Origin: Rhizophagus irregularis
Lineage: Eukaryota > Glomeromycota > Glomeromycetes > Glomerales > Glomeraceae
DNA length: 64,000 bases
NCBI RefSeq assembly: GCF_026210795.1
Contig: NC_089450.1
Location: 2,666,001-2,730,000 of the forward strand
Direction: 5' to 3'
This document shows positions 1-12,430 of the stretch, piece after piece. The translations under genes and the position numbers were made by a program. Numbering within the stretch: the stretch's first letter is position 1; every line of letters begins with the position of its first letter. The notes below the pieces were generated by a model, which made no database searches, was not told where the DNA came from, and saw only the letters and a program-made list of their open reading frames with translations.

Positions 1-496
1 ACGGCTTTTTTCTCTTTTGTATGTGGGTAGGTGGGTACATTTTTCCTTTCTTTTATTCTTTTCTTTCGTATGTGAGTGGCGGGTACATTTTCTTTTCTTT
101 ATTCTTGCTTTTATTCTTGCTTTTCGTATGTGGGTGTCTTACTATGTTGAATATATAAACTAAAGTGTCCCAAAGTATTGTTAATATTGTAAAAAGATAA
201 TTAAAGTATACTTTAAAAAGAAAAAAGAAGAGACGAACTAAAATACCGTAAAGTATTAATATAAAAGACAAGAGAAAAGCGTATTTTTGAAAATAAACAA
301 AAAAAATCTCATTAATAAACGCGAATTTTAGCTATTTTTAGATATCACATGCATGATATCACATGCATGTAATTAAAGTGATTTTAATTGGTTAATTTTA
401 ATTTATTATTACATCATGCATATGATTTTATTGGTTAAAATTTTATATGATACAAATTAAAATAATTATTTTATTATATTTATATAATTAATATAA
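1..496. other. AT-rich region without a gene
   Basis: No supportable gene. The first 150 bases hold T-rich, imperfectly repeated stretches (GTATGTGGGT-type motifs spaced by TTTTCTTTT). A 14-bp direct duplication containing ATGCAT lies at 341-354 and 355-368. The rest is AT-rich and lies downstream of the minus-strand gene that ends at 497. Confidence 0.6.
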
Positions 497-3400
497 TTAT
501 ATGGCTGTAAAATAAAAATTATTTTTTATCCAAATTCTATTTGTAGTATCATGATTTGGTAGTTGGCACCTTTCTGAATTACAATTATGAATAAAATGTA
601 CTTTTTGAACATTATCTATTACAGTAATTGGAAAAATACGTCTCCATTTATCTCCTGTTGCTTGGAGACGGTAAAGTGGACATTTTAATACTGAATGTTC
701 AACCATAGTATCTTCAAACCAATCTACAACAATAAATGCATAATATTTGTTATTGTTACCCTTATGTTGAAAGATACCTTTGATTATTGCATAAGATTCT
801 TCATGATCTTCTTCATAAATTGTGATAAAATCATCGAGATGTAGGTGAACTTTTGAAAGGATACCATTTTCTTCTTCAATCATATATGATGCAAATTTGT
901 ACCAACTAATTGAAGAGTTTATAAGTGCCGCCTCAAATTTCATATCCACATAAGATAAAAACAATTCAGTTTTAAAATTATGTAAAGTTAAAAGAAGTTT
1001 ATCACGTTCCTGCTTTGGCATTCTTTTTTTTAATGAAATATTGGAAATAAAGTTTACTGGAGATATAACTAAATTAAAAGATTAGTAAATATAAATATCA
1101 AACATGTACTATTATATGCAATAAAATACTTACTTTTTGTATCATCATCGTCTTGAACTTGTTCAGTTGCTTCAGTTGAATATTTATCTTCTGTAACATA
1201 CCAATTTAAAAATAATTGTCCAAAATTTGAATTTGTAAATCCAGTACAAGATCTATTAAATCTTGGATCAATACCACCATCTGCTAAATGTCGAATTGCA
1301 AATAAAGTATTGTAACGCTTTAATAAATCCAAATCTATGTTTTTGCAATTAGTCTTTAGTACCATCCCCTTAAAAATACGATGGACCATTTCTTTTATAC
1401 CAACTTGGGTATTAATAAGTGTTCCAAAGGTTTTAGCATGCATCAAAAGATGCATATTAACATGTATATTTGGTAAATTAACAAAATTTACAAAAACCTA
1501 TAAAAAGTAAAATATTGTTAATTATTTGAAATTATTCCATATTTCAATATCAAATTTGTAACTATACCTTTGGAAGGATTGAAAACTCTTCTTCAAGACA
1601 TTGTTGCAATTCCTCATAGCTATCTGATGTAAATTTCTTGTTAAAAACAGCTTTCATAGTTTTTGCAACATGTATCCAACAAGATATAATAATTTTTGGA
1701 ACTGAACTAACTCGAAATGCATCAATTCTTTGTTGAATCATGGCTGTTTCATTACGTTTGATACTTGATTCTTTTAAAAACTGGTTTAACAAAAATGGCA
1801 TAATCATAGCTAATCTAAGTAAATCTGACATCATAAAACTATTGTAGTGAGTAATCGGATTTGGTAAGCGAGACCATCTTTTTGGGATTTCAAAATTTTT
1901 CCAAATTTCGATAAAATTATCTTCTCCTTCTCGTGAAAATAATTCACAAGTTAATTTTAGTAGCCGCCCAATCTTTCCTGCAGTCGCATGATAAACATCC
2001 TGCAGCGTCTGTAAATGTCTTTCCCTTTTTAATTTATCTAAAATACTAGGTAATGATCGTAAACCATATTCCGTACAAAGTTGATTTCTTCTTGACATTA
2101 TAGTCTCATAAGAAATTTTTAAGATTTCTTCGTCTGTAATATGATGATAATGTAATGTTGTTACGATATCCTGATTGTGAGCACTCAATGATTCTTTAGT
2201 AGTTTTACAAGTACGACAACTCTTATTTGCATTATGTCTAAATTTATTTTTTAAACAATTTTAATAGTTGTCATAAAATTATATTATTATATTATTAACT
2301 AAATTGAAAAATACCTTAATACTCCTGTCAAATCGTTACCTTGAGGTAAATCTGCCGTAACAACGCCTAAACCAGCAATTATCCATGCATCTTGTCCTTG
2401 GACAGTCATCACCTTTCCTTTCTCTAATTCCTTCATTTCTGAAATGAATGGTATCATAAATTCGTCAAATTTTCCTCCAAATGGGATAAACCCAATAACA
2501 AAATGGTTCTTTATTAGCTTTCTTTGATGTGCTGGCATATTTCCAAACTGTACATAAACACCACCTAGAGAATGGTATACATTTCTAAATGTACTAAAAT
2601 CATCATAATAAAGATCTAAAAACAGCTTATAGATTGGCATAGATGATGATGGTGGATTTCTAATAGAAATGTAATCAGATGGATGTAGGTATGAAAGCTT
2701 TACATTACAAACGTGCCAACGGTTATTACATTTATAAATTATTTCACTAATCCGTAATGAACCATCAGGAATATTTTGATGTTGAAACATCATCAATATA
2801 GTTACTTTTTCTAAAATTTGAGAAGTCATTATAATTAAAAATGGTTCGTCTTGTAACCATACTTCACCGGTAATAGAATGACGTTGTCTTGGTAACCCTT
2901 TTAAATTTCTGGGTAAATCTCTATATTCCAAAATTTTTTGAATTTGTAACTGATAATATCCATCATCATTTTTTAAAATTGATCTTAATCTTCCAAGTTT
3001 TTTTTGACCATTATCATCATGATAGTAAACAAAATCACCAGATCGGTACAATACTATTTATTAAAAATAACTTTAATAAATATTATCAATGATAATAAAT
3101 TATAATTGTATCAAAGTGTATTATTTTATAACCTTCTGATATTAATATTTCGTGTTGTCCAAAAAGTAAGGATTCCCCCCATAAATTTCCATGCCAAAAT
3201 TCTGATTTTTCTTCAGAATTAATGCCGGGTCCAAAATACATATGCTTCATTAGCATCGGATTATTAAGAACACGCCATATAATTTCACTGATTGAGAGTT
3301 GATACGAAAGTTTTGATCCTCGTGAAGTTGATGGAGTTTTTTTTGGTGAAATTTTAATAGACTTTGTTATTATTGGTAGGAGAGGAAGACGTTTTCTCCA

Positions 3401-4125
3401 TGATTGGAATCTTCGGATATTTTTACCATATGGGTAGGTTCAAATTGAGAATTGTGAATGATATCGACAAGATCTTCATATGCTTTCGTAGAAACATTAT
3501 GCTTCTAAAGCCAGCAAAATAATGCCGTAGTTGTATAATTATTAAAGTACAGTGCAAACTCACCATTGCAGAACGGTATCTTGTCTTCATCTAACGCTTC
3601 AACGATTTGATCTATTTCTTCCTCTTCATTATTACGTTCCTCTTCATCGTTATTACGTTCCTCTTCATCGTTATTACGTTCCTCTTCATCGTTATTACGT
3701 TCCTCTTCCACTTGATTATTATTATCATCATTGTTACCTTCCTCCTCCTCCTCTTCGTCATTGTTTTCATTATTATCTTCCTCCTCTTCCTCCTCTTCAT
3801 AATTGTATTCATTATCACTTTCTTCTTCCTCTTCAGTATCAGATGAATTGACATTATCTTGCGAAAATATCATCTCATCATTGTAGTCTTGAGGATTAAT
3901 TGATCCATATGCATTATCGTCATCATTAATGTCTTGAAAACTTAAATCATCTTTATGATCATACTGAAAGTCCATGTCATCGTTATCATTATCAGGTGAA
4001 CGTACAGGCGAACGAATTGCAACTCTCTCGTCAGAATCTGTTGTCTCATTAGGTTTGCTATAAGAAAACCGATTTCGAATTCGAATTGGCTCTATTGGTT
4101 TATTGTGACTATATCGTCTTCTCAT
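497..4125 (-). pseudogene. Tnp2/CACTA-like transposase-derived gene, five exons, broken
   Basis: Five exons can be joined by GT..AG introns: about 4125-3133, 3053-2315, 2237-1568, 1497-1134 and 1056-497. Reading frame continues across each junction; for example GVLR at the end of exon 2 joins HNANKSCRTC in exon 3. Exon 2 has the conserved stretch running from DLYYDDF through GGVYVQFGN and GFIPFGG to TADLPQGND, which I recognise from fungal Tnp2-type (CACTA/EnSpm) transposases; the CRTC of exon 3 belongs to the same conserved block. The N-terminus (4125 to about 3560) is acidic and low-complexity. Two lesions lie in exon 1: an in-frame TAG at about 3508 (after ..LFCWL), and a probable 1-nt loss in an A run near 3430 that moves the frame after THMVK. 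No terminal repeats were found, so this may be a domesticated or fragmentary copy. The family call is from memory of motifs. Confidence 0.6.
3627..3712 (-). repeat. 21-bp tandem repeat coding NNDEEER
   Basis: About four near-perfect 21-bp units inside the acidic N-terminal exon of the Tnp2-like gene encode repeated NNDEEER. The period is a multiple of three, so expansion keeps the frame. More degenerate E/D/N-rich trinucleotide repeats continue to about 3850. Confidence 0.85.
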
Positions 4126-5456
4126 CTTTTAACAATTTAAATCCTTAACTTAATTTAGAATTTTTATAAAATTCAATAAATCTTTATAAAAATTATTTAT
4201 TAAATACCTTAATACCTTTTATATTGTTTAGCGTATCGACAAAAAAACCAAAATCAATTCGGTTAAAATTATTACCGATTTGCTATAGATTCTGATTGGA
4301 GTTTTGAAAGTAACACAATCGTCAAGTTTTGGAACACAATCGTATACAAAATCAAGTAGCACATTGGAGTTTTAAAAGTAACACAATCGTCAAGTTTTGG
4401 AACACAATCGTATACAAAATCAAGTAGTACATGCTTTTTTTATCGTTAATCAATACATAAAAATTCAATTAGTATAAAAAAAATTTATTTCATACTTGCT
4501 TAAATCTCACGAATGCGTCAAAAAACTCGAAAATTAAACTAATTGAATTGCGAAGTTTTTGACCTGTAAATTCATATGCAGGATTATAAAAAATAGTGGT
4601 TGAAAATTATACTTAATAAATAGAAAATGCTCCCGCGAAACAATAATTTAGTTAATTTAGTAGTAGAGTATTAAAGTTTACGATTTAATAAAATAATAGA
4701 TAAAGTATGATTTAATTTACGATTATATTTTTCGAACATCAAAACTAATGAAGCGAATTCGTTAAACACCATGATTGTTATTAGCAGACCAATTAAATCA
4801 ATTTTCGTTAATTAATTTTCGTTAATTTTAAGCCATTGTCAAAATAAAATAAATGTTGTGGTAAAACTTCCCCGATTGAACCTCTAAATCGACCACCATA
4901 GAAGATAATTACGTGTATAAAAACATCTTTATTATTCCATAGTAAGTCCTCAAATTGACCCGCGACTCACCCACGGTAAATGCTTTAATTTACCATAAAG
5001 ACACCGCGACACACCCGTGATACACCCGCGGCATACCCATGGCTTATCCAAATTTGTTTAACAAATTTGTTTAAACTATTTATTCCACATCATTGCAATT
5101 TCTTATTGTGTTCATAGATTGTAGGCGTAATAATTTGATTTTATTTTTTTACAAGGATTTTTTTTTTACACGGATTTTTTTTATTTTCCCACTCCTTTTA
5201 CAAAATTCTTTCGTTTCATTAATTCTTTCGTTTTCATTAATATAATTCTTCGTTTCATTAATTCTTTCGTCTTCATTAATATTTCATTAATTCTTGTGTT
5301 CATAGATTGTAGACGTAATAATTTGATTTTATTTTTTTTTACACAGATTTTTTTTTTTTACACGGATTTTTTTTTTTACAGATTTTTTTTATTTTCCCAC
5401 TCCTTTTACAAAATTCTTTCTCTTTCGTTTTCATTAATATTTCATTAATTCTTTAA
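4126..5456. repeat. Non-coding spacer with tandem duplications
   Basis: No gene is supported. A 68-bp unit is duplicated in tandem at 4295-4362 and 4363-4430 (few mismatches). A second, imperfect duplication of about 190 bp covers roughly 5107-5294 and 5295-5456; both halves start with TTGTGTTCATAGATTGTAG and continue into T-rich and TTTCATTAATTC tracts. The remainder is AT-rich. Confidence 0.7.
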
Positions 5457-5458
5457 TA

Positions 5459-7942
5459 CAGTCAAACCTCGATATACTGAACTTCCGGTTCAGGGATAAA
5501 AGTTCGGTATATGGAAGGTGTTCGGTAAATCAAATTTTTTTTATATACCGAACTCTATAGGTAAACAATAAAAAGTTCGGTATATCGAAAATCATGTGAT
5601 TTTTCATATAATATTCACGGTATAAAGATTGTTGAACTTTATTATGTAAAAAAAAAATACATTGATATAAAATGTCCAAAAAATTATATTACTAATAAAA
5701 TGTAAATGTTTCATATTATATTACTAATAAAATGTAAATGTTTCATATTATATTACTAATAAAATGTAAAATGTTCATATTATATTACTAATAAATGTTC
5801 AAAAAAAAAATTATATTATCAATTAATTATAATATTAAGTCACGCACGATCCATCATATGTTTAACCAACTGTCTAATACCGATTGAACTCTACTATTTT
5901 TATTGAAACGAATAATTTGTTTTTTAAGATTATATAATATATTTCTGTTATTGAACTCCATAATAAAAGTATTGGGTGGATTATCAAGAAAAGATAATAC
6001 TTTGTCCAATGATGCTAATGCTTCTGAAGTGGATATTTTGGGTTGTAGAATTAATTCTTCTTCTTCAAGATCTGTTTCATTTGGTTTTACCATATTTACA
6101 ATTTCTTCATCTGTAATTTCTTCTCCCCCATAATTATTATCATCATCAATTAAGATAAATTCCCTGGCACTCATTAATCCACCAGAAATAAAATTACTAT
6201 ATTGATCCAATAATTTTTGGATCTCTTCTATTTCATTCAGGCCATCATCATTTTGTTCTTCATCAGAAGGTGAAGGTAAAGGTGAAGGTGAAGGTGAAGG
6301 TGAAGGCGAAATCGGCAAAATTCCAGTTTTTGACCAACAATTACGAATAGTTTCACTTGTTACAGCTTCCCAAGCTTTTGCACAAAGTGAAATAGAGTCA
6401 CTTATCTTCAATTTAGGAACTGGTATATTTAACTCCATTTCATTATCATAAGCCTCAATTCTATCTTTTATGAGTCTTTTACGATATTGTGCCTAAGATT
6501 AATAAATTATTAGAATATGTGCTATTAATTTTATAATTTAATTTATAATAAATAATATACAAACCTTGAATGAATTAATAATGCCAGCGTCAGCAGGTTG
6601 CAGATGCGCTGTAGTATTGGGAGGCAAATAATGGATTGTAATATTTGTCAATAACTCCGGATTACTAACAGAATGAACTGGTGCATTATCTACCAAGAGA
6701 AGGATCTTTCTATTTCGCCTTTTCATTCTTTGATTTAAAAGTTCTAAATATTTATTCCAAATAGACGTTTGCATCCAGGCACTTTTATTCCAATAATAAT
6801 CCACAGGGAGCTTTGATTTATCAATTCCTTTTAAATCTCTTGGCGTTTGATGCTTATGAATGAAAAGTGCTGGAAGTTTAATAGAACCAGTTGCATTAAA
6901 TGTTAATAAAAGTGTAACTCTGTTTTTCGATTTTTTTGTTCCGGAAAGAGGACCAGTAGATAACGTTTTAGAAGGTTCTAACTCCCAATACAATCCTAAT
7001 TAAATAAAATATTTTTATAATTTAAAATTATATTTATCATAATTATTCTTTAAAATTTAAGTTATATAAAAATTTTACCAGTTTCATCACAGTTAAACAC
7101 GTCTTCAAGATCAAAGTTACTAATTAATTCCTGTAACTTTTCTCTTTCTTTGGATAATTCTTCTTCACTTGGTCCACTTTGAGCCTCACCATGTTTATTA
7201 TATTGCTTAATATTGTGCCTTTTTTTAAAATTATTCAACCATCCTGCTGACCCAATAAAACCTTCAATATTCATTAATTTCGCAAAATCAGCAGCTTTGG
7301 TTGTAATAATTTCTCCCGTTATAGTTTTATTAGCCGATATAGCATTTGAGATCTAAATTGCCAAAGCTTCTTCTAGTTCAGGAAATTTTGGTGATTTTTC
7401 TTTTTGTTTAGCTGTGTTAAAACTATTAAGTTCCATATTTAACCATTTGTCTTTATTTTTTAAAATGTCACAAACTGTATTTTTTTTTACACCGAATTTT
7501 TTCCCTATTTCTTCCTGTGATAATGATGGATTTTCTTGATGAAGCAAACATAATTCTTTCTTTTCTCCAAAGGTTAGAACTTTTCTTTTTTTTAACGTTG
7601 CTTCATTATTTACATTTTTTCTTTTTTGCTTCATAGCGCGGTAAAAAAAAAATCCGAACAATTGATCAAATTGTTTAATTATAATCTACTGACGTACCGA
7701 TTTTGCGATTTTGTAACACCGATTTTACTAATCACGTGATCAGTTCGGTAAATCGAAATTTTTTTTATTATGTTTTATTATAAACGGTTACTCAATAAAA
7801 ATTCGGTATACATTATATAAAATTTTATATGATATTCGGTATATCGAAATTTTTTTAAATATTATGAACCTGGTTCTTGAAAAAATGTTCGGTAAGTCAA
7901 GAGTTCGTTATATCATGGGTTCGTTATATCAAGGTCAGACTG
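5459..7942 (-). mobile_element. Pogo/Tigger-type DNA transposon, complete ends
   Basis: The left end CAGTCAAACCTCGATATA and the right end (read inward, CAGTCTGACCTTGATATA) form terminal inverted repeats. They are followed by subterminal copies of a motif like TTCGGTATATCGAA. A TA dinucleotide flanks both ends (5457-5458 and 7943-7944), as expected for Tc1/mariner-pogo insertion. The 2,484-bp element carries a single transposase gene on the minus strand. Insertion lies directly upstream of a Myb/SANT-like ORF. Confidence 0.9.
5854..7634 (-). pseudogene. Pogo/Tigger DDE transposase, one nonsense codon
   Basis: Translation starts at the ATG at 7634 (MKQKRK). Three exons: 7634-7079, 6995-6565 and 6492-5854, with introns of 83 and 72 nt. 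An N-terminal psq-type helix-turn-helix (LSQEEIGKKFGVKKNTVCDIL) is followed by a CENP-B-type DNA-binding segment (GWLNNFKKRHNIKQYN). The DDE_1 core has its three acidic positions in NCDETG, LLVDNAPVH and PADAGIINSFK, i.e. a DDD triad as usual in pogo. The C-terminal exon ends in an acidic tail with a short SPSP repeat. The only lesion seen is an in-frame TAG at 7353-7355, after ALAI, where a Trp would fit; a single G-to-A change explains it. Otherwise the reading frame is intact, which suggests a recent death. Confidence 0.85.
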
Positions 7943-7946
7943 TAAC

Positions 7947-8631
7947 ATGTGGACTGATAGACAATTGCGAGTTTTAATTAATGAAAGAAAAAACGAAAAT
8001 GATAATTTTCACGAACTTAGTGGTAATATGAAGCATAATTTTTGGAAAGGGCTAGCAAGCAAAATAAACCTTGAATTCAGAACCACGTATACTGGGAGGC
8101 AATGTAAAGAAAAATTTAACGGCTTAGTGCGAGCTTATAAAGTATATAAACATTATTTCAGGTTCAACTACTATTTTAGCATATTAAATAGTACTAATAT
8201 AATTTTATAATTTTATTAGAAAATGCAATTATATATCGAAGGTAAGCCAAAGGGAAGGAAAAGTGCTCTAGGAACGAAGTACTATGAGGAATTTAGTGAA
8301 CGTTTTTGGGAAAAATGACGTAAATATTAGAAAACCACGTAAATATTTTATTTTTTTTTTATTTAATTCATAAATTAATCTGATTATTTATTTAGAAACA
8401 ATTTATGATATTGCTCACGAAATCAACACAACAAGACATACAACAACTCCGTCATCCTCACCACTACATTCACCAATATGCTCACCTATATCACCTCTCC
8501 GTTCACACTCATCATCATTACCTAAGCCTCTCTGTCACTCATCACCTACACCTCTCCTCCGTCACTCATCACCTACACCTTACCGTTTACGAGGCTCACC
8601 TTCATATTATGAAATCATTGAAATTGAATAA
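7947..8631 (+). pseudogene. Myb/SANT-like DNA-binding domain gene, three exons
   Basis: Exon 1 (7947-8141) encodes a Myb/SANT-like trihelix fold starting WTDRQLRVLINERKNEND and including FWKGLASKIN and TGRQCKEKFNGLVRAYK, typical of DNA-binding partners of PIF/Harbinger-like transposons and of trihelix factors. A GT..AG intron (8142-8219) joins it in phase to exon 2 (8220 to about 8318, YIEGKPKGRKSALGTKYYEEFSERFWEK). Exon 2 ends in TGA at 8316-8318, where the family seems to continue. A third coding stretch (about 8400-8631) is Ser/Pro/His-rich and ends in EIIEIE and a stop. The pogo element ends 4 bp before the ATG, so the original start or promoter may have been displaced. Function unknown; probably a small transposon-associated DNA-binding protein. 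Confidence 0.55.
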
Positions 8632-8710
8632 TTTCGCCTCTCCATTTACGCTCACCTCACTTCATATGAAATTGTAAATCTTTCAAATCATAATTACTAT
8701 TTTGTTATAT

Positions 8711-8811
8711 TGATGTCTGTACAACATTCAATTTTGCTTAATATTATATTGCTGTACAACATTCAATTTTTTGCTTAATATTATATTGCTGTACAACATT
8801 CAATTTTTTTA
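8711..8811. repeat. Tandem repeat, about 38 bp, 2.7 copies
   Basis: Two full copies and one partial copy of a unit beginning TGTACAACATTCAATTTT and ending GCTTAATATTATATTGC, with a 1-2-bp length difference in the T run. Lies just after the Myb/SANT-like gene. Confidence 0.8.
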
Positions 8812-9936
8812 TTTTCCAAACGATGTATCTTTCATTATTTGGAAAAAAATACTATTTACTTTACTACATAAAATAATAAAATATGCTAAATCATTAAATA
8901 AGCAAATAAGCAGATCGTCACTGTATTATTTCAATTGGAATATTTTAATTATAACCTCCACAATTAATCATGAAAATTATTTTGAGAGTATTCTAGCAAC
9001 CATCAAACTGTACTATGTTTCATCCATTTATCGTTTAAAAATTTCTCTTCCTTTAGCAGTTAAGTTTATAAATTTCTATTTAATGGTACTATTGAAATGT
9101 AAATTCGTTACCAACTCTAAATATTTTTGAATTTTGTAGCTTTACATAATATTCTATAGACTGCTCACGACTTTCTTTTCATAATTGTACAATAATATAC
9201 AAAAATCATATGTTAAGGAGTTGCATTGTCTTTTCGCAAATTTAGTAATCAGTCACATATGAGTAAAAAGGTTTGATTGGGTTATTTGGATGCAATAATA
9301 TCTTTAACATTACGTAATTTAATGCTGAACGATAATAGCTATAATGGCTATACTTTTTGAGTTTGGTGCATATCATTGTATCACATAAAATGATACTTCA
9401 CATGATTAATTTCTTCTCACTCCTTTCTTCTAATATTTTTCTTCTCACTCCTTATATGGCCTAAAAAAGTATAATAAAATTTATGAAATTGAATCATAAA
9501 TACGCAATAAAATAAAGATTTGGAACTGATTTGAAGTAATCTTCTATATAAAAAATGTGTCCAGTATTCACTTTTATTATTAAATGAAATACAAATTATT
9601 TATATAAATTAAATTTAATTTTCGATCTTGAAATCATAATTTTTAGTTTTCCCATCTCCTGATATTTTTAACTGATCCTGCATTTTACACGATATTGAGA
9701 TCATATATATTTTCCAATTAAATACTACAATCATAATTACAATAGCTAAAATCTCAAAATTATATCATGATAACCTCGCCCTTTTTTTTTGTTCATTCAA
9801 TGTTTATCACCTACTTTTTTGAGCAAGAAAGTTGCTCCACATTTTTTATTCATTCATATTTTCTCGAGATATATCACCTACTTTGAAACAAAAAGGTTGT
9901 TCCACTTTTTTTTTCGCTCATATTTTTTTTTATATT
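8812..9936. other. AT-rich intergenic region
   Basis: Contains only an open frame at 8771-9130 with no recognisable domain and AT-driven composition, which I do not call a gene. Around 9785-9925 there are three short T-rich repeats containing CACCTACTTT and TTGYTCCAC, in front of the gene starting at 9937. Confidence 0.5.
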
Positions 9937-11096
9937 ATGACGACTAAACGTAAATCACCTAATAAATCGTCTGATGATAATCAAGAAATGGAAGTTGAAG
10001 GAGGTATGTAGATATAACTCTTTTGTAAATTTATAGTAAGTTTTGTTATATAGTTATATGTAAGAAGAATAATTAATAATACCAAAAATATGTATAATAG
10101 GATCGAAAAGAAAACAAATTACGAAAAAAAGAAGAGATATTGACATTGAGAAAGCCAATCAGTTGATGAAAAAAAGTAAAAACCATAGTAATAAAGAAGC
10201 TGCCGAATCTGCCGATAAAGAAGTTATAGTAGTAAATGAAAAAAGAAGTAATGATGATGATGATGATGATGATGAGGATGATGATGATGATGATGCGAGT
10301 AAGACGGAAGATCATAAAAAACCTGAAGTATTTCAATCAAAGTCAAATTTAGAAATAGTTGCTTGGCTCGTCGACCATCCGGAAATTTTAAGATTGGCAC
10401 TAGAAATGAACAATACGGATGTTGCTATCTCATTATCCAGTAAAATTACGGACGTAAGTATTAAATTAACATGATAATATTTATTTGTCTAAATCTTTTA
10501 AATAATGTATTTTTAATATTTTAGGATAAAATTCGTCTATGGGACGAAAGTGTCAAGTGTCTTTTTTTACGTGCGAGAAGTCCATGTGGTGAAGTTTTTG
10601 ATGAGTTGATAACAAAAATTTTCAAAATAAAAATACATTCGAACGAAGCTAAAAGCTACCTCGAAAAAACCCGAAAATTTTTCATCAACTTCAGAAATAA
10701 GTTTAACCAAATTATTTTAACTTCTGTAGAAGAATTTAAAGAAATAAGAAAAAACAGGTATTTATTTAATTGTTTCCTAGCTAACCAAATAGTGCTGTTT
10801 GTATTAATTATTAATTTAATTATAAAGCATCTACCGGAAGTTTATCTCAAAAGGAACTTATAGATTATGTTGATAAAGAATTTGTTCAAAAGATTTTAAG
10901 CTGACAGCTTGTAGCTGTTAATATTTCAGAATTAACAAGAAATGAAGGGTTCGATATCTTGGTTGATTTTGTAAGAGAAACCTTTAAGGTTTCGTGGAAC
11001 GGAAAAAATTTGTCCGCTGTTAAAGAATTAGATAATATAACCAAAGAATTAACGATCCCTTCTAGGAGCGGAAACAAAATCGTTGATTCTTTATCG
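9937..11096 (+). CDS. Multi-exon hypothetical protein, acidic centre, 3' end unclear
   Basis: The ATG at 9937 starts a Lys/Ser-rich exon (9937-10003, donor GTATGT). It joins in phase to 10101-10453 (donor GTAAGT) and 10525-10757 (donor GTATTT). The first three exons give a basic N-terminus with nuclear-localisation-like KRK and KKRRD clusters, a run of Asp codons at about 10252-10294, then a helical segment (IVAWLVDHPEILRLALEMNN) and a second helical domain (YLEKTRKFFINFRNKFNQI). A further coding-like stretch at about 10829-11096 (KELIDYVDKEF, then DILVDFVRETFKVSWNGKNL) ends at another good donor, GTAAGT, at 11097, but an in-frame TGA sits at about 10902 and the phase at the third junction does not fit cleanly. 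No next exon was found, so the gene may be truncated. I do not recognise the family. Confidence 0.55.
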
Positions 11097-12430
11097 GTAA
11101 GTTATTTTATTTATACTGATACTTCATATCCTTTAATCATAGTTATTAATAATAATATTAAATTATACATAGTTATAAATCTTAGCAAACGCTCTAATTT
11201 TTTTATAAAATTATGCATTTTATAACGATATTACATTGAATAAATTTAGTAAATTTTACAAGTAAATGATAATATGAAACATCATTATTCTAAACATTAT
11301 ACCATAATGTCGAGTGATAATAATATAAAATAAAATGGATGTATAAAACTATAAAATGTTTGTCTAAGATATAACACTTTCAAGTTTAAAAAGTAATTGT
11401 TGTTTTGTTAAAAATGGAATGGTTATTATGTGACATTTCTTCTTTAATGTATACGGCCTAAATATCTCTATATATTTGACATTATTATACAGATCAAAAA
11501 GAATACATTTACGTAACATTTGCGTAAAGTAAGAACTTTAAAGTTTAAGCCAATTCTGACTGGTAATTTACAAAATAACAAACACATTTCTTAAAAAAAT
11601 TCTGAATCAGAATACTTTTCCGGTTTTCATCGATTCTGCAAAAAATTGAAAAGTTCAGGTGATAATTCAAGAAATATCCACCTATAAAAGACTAAACAAT
11701 TATCAGGTTGATCAAGTTCGTGTAATACCAAATTTAATAAATTGTCTGATTAAATAATCGCGTATATTAAATGATCGCGTATATTATAAGGCTATTAATT
11801 CCTAAAAAGTCAATTAATCACTATTTTATTTAAGACTATTTATTTTGTACATTTTTTTTTTAAAAAAAAAACTTTCTTTCTGAAAGTAGAGTCTGCCTCC
11901 TATACCGTTTGCCGTCATGCATAGTGTGTTATAGGAAAAGGCGGACTTGAATTATATAGGTGTAAGCTTATGTTATATAGGCGTAAAGCTTATATAATTA
12001 ACGCAACGAAAATCCTTTAATCAAGGGTTAAAATAGGCATGATGGGATATTCTCATATATCATGAGCTCTATCTGTTCGAAGTGTCGTTTTATATATAAT
12101 TAAGTAGGCTTAAGTCGTAAGTAACTTTTTTATAACATTGATTATTGGAGAATTAAGTGGCAAAAATAATTTTTAGTTTGTAAGACTTTAACTCCATACC
12201 AACTTGTGTGTGTTTGGCGTATATTTTATTCCCTAACCCTTAGACTCACTCGTGGGTTGGTAGGTTGCTTTGCACTTCTTGCAGCCTATCTTTAATGGGT
12301 TTTAGGTCCACGTTTGCCCATTTAAAATTTATTAAACAGGATGTCATTCGTCCAAACACATTGCAACGTTTGTTGATGAAGCTATGGTTGTCTAATAAAA
12401 GTTCGCTTTGCCAGGCAATTTATGGTGGAT
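11097..12430. other. AT-rich region, no gene
   Basis: No convincing ORF. A duplicated motif related to ATAGGTGTAAGCTTATGTTATA lies at about 11957-11995. Small open frames at 12265-12459 have no recognisable domain. Confidence 0.45.

Noticed and set aside
3552-3854. Overlapping plus- and minus-strand frames over the acidic exon
   Set aside because: Shadows of the trinucleotide and 21-bp repeats of the Tnp2-like N-terminus.
8771-9130. 119-codon ORF with hydrophobic composition
   Set aside because: No domain, AT-driven codon use and no splice or start context; such frames are expected by chance in this composition.
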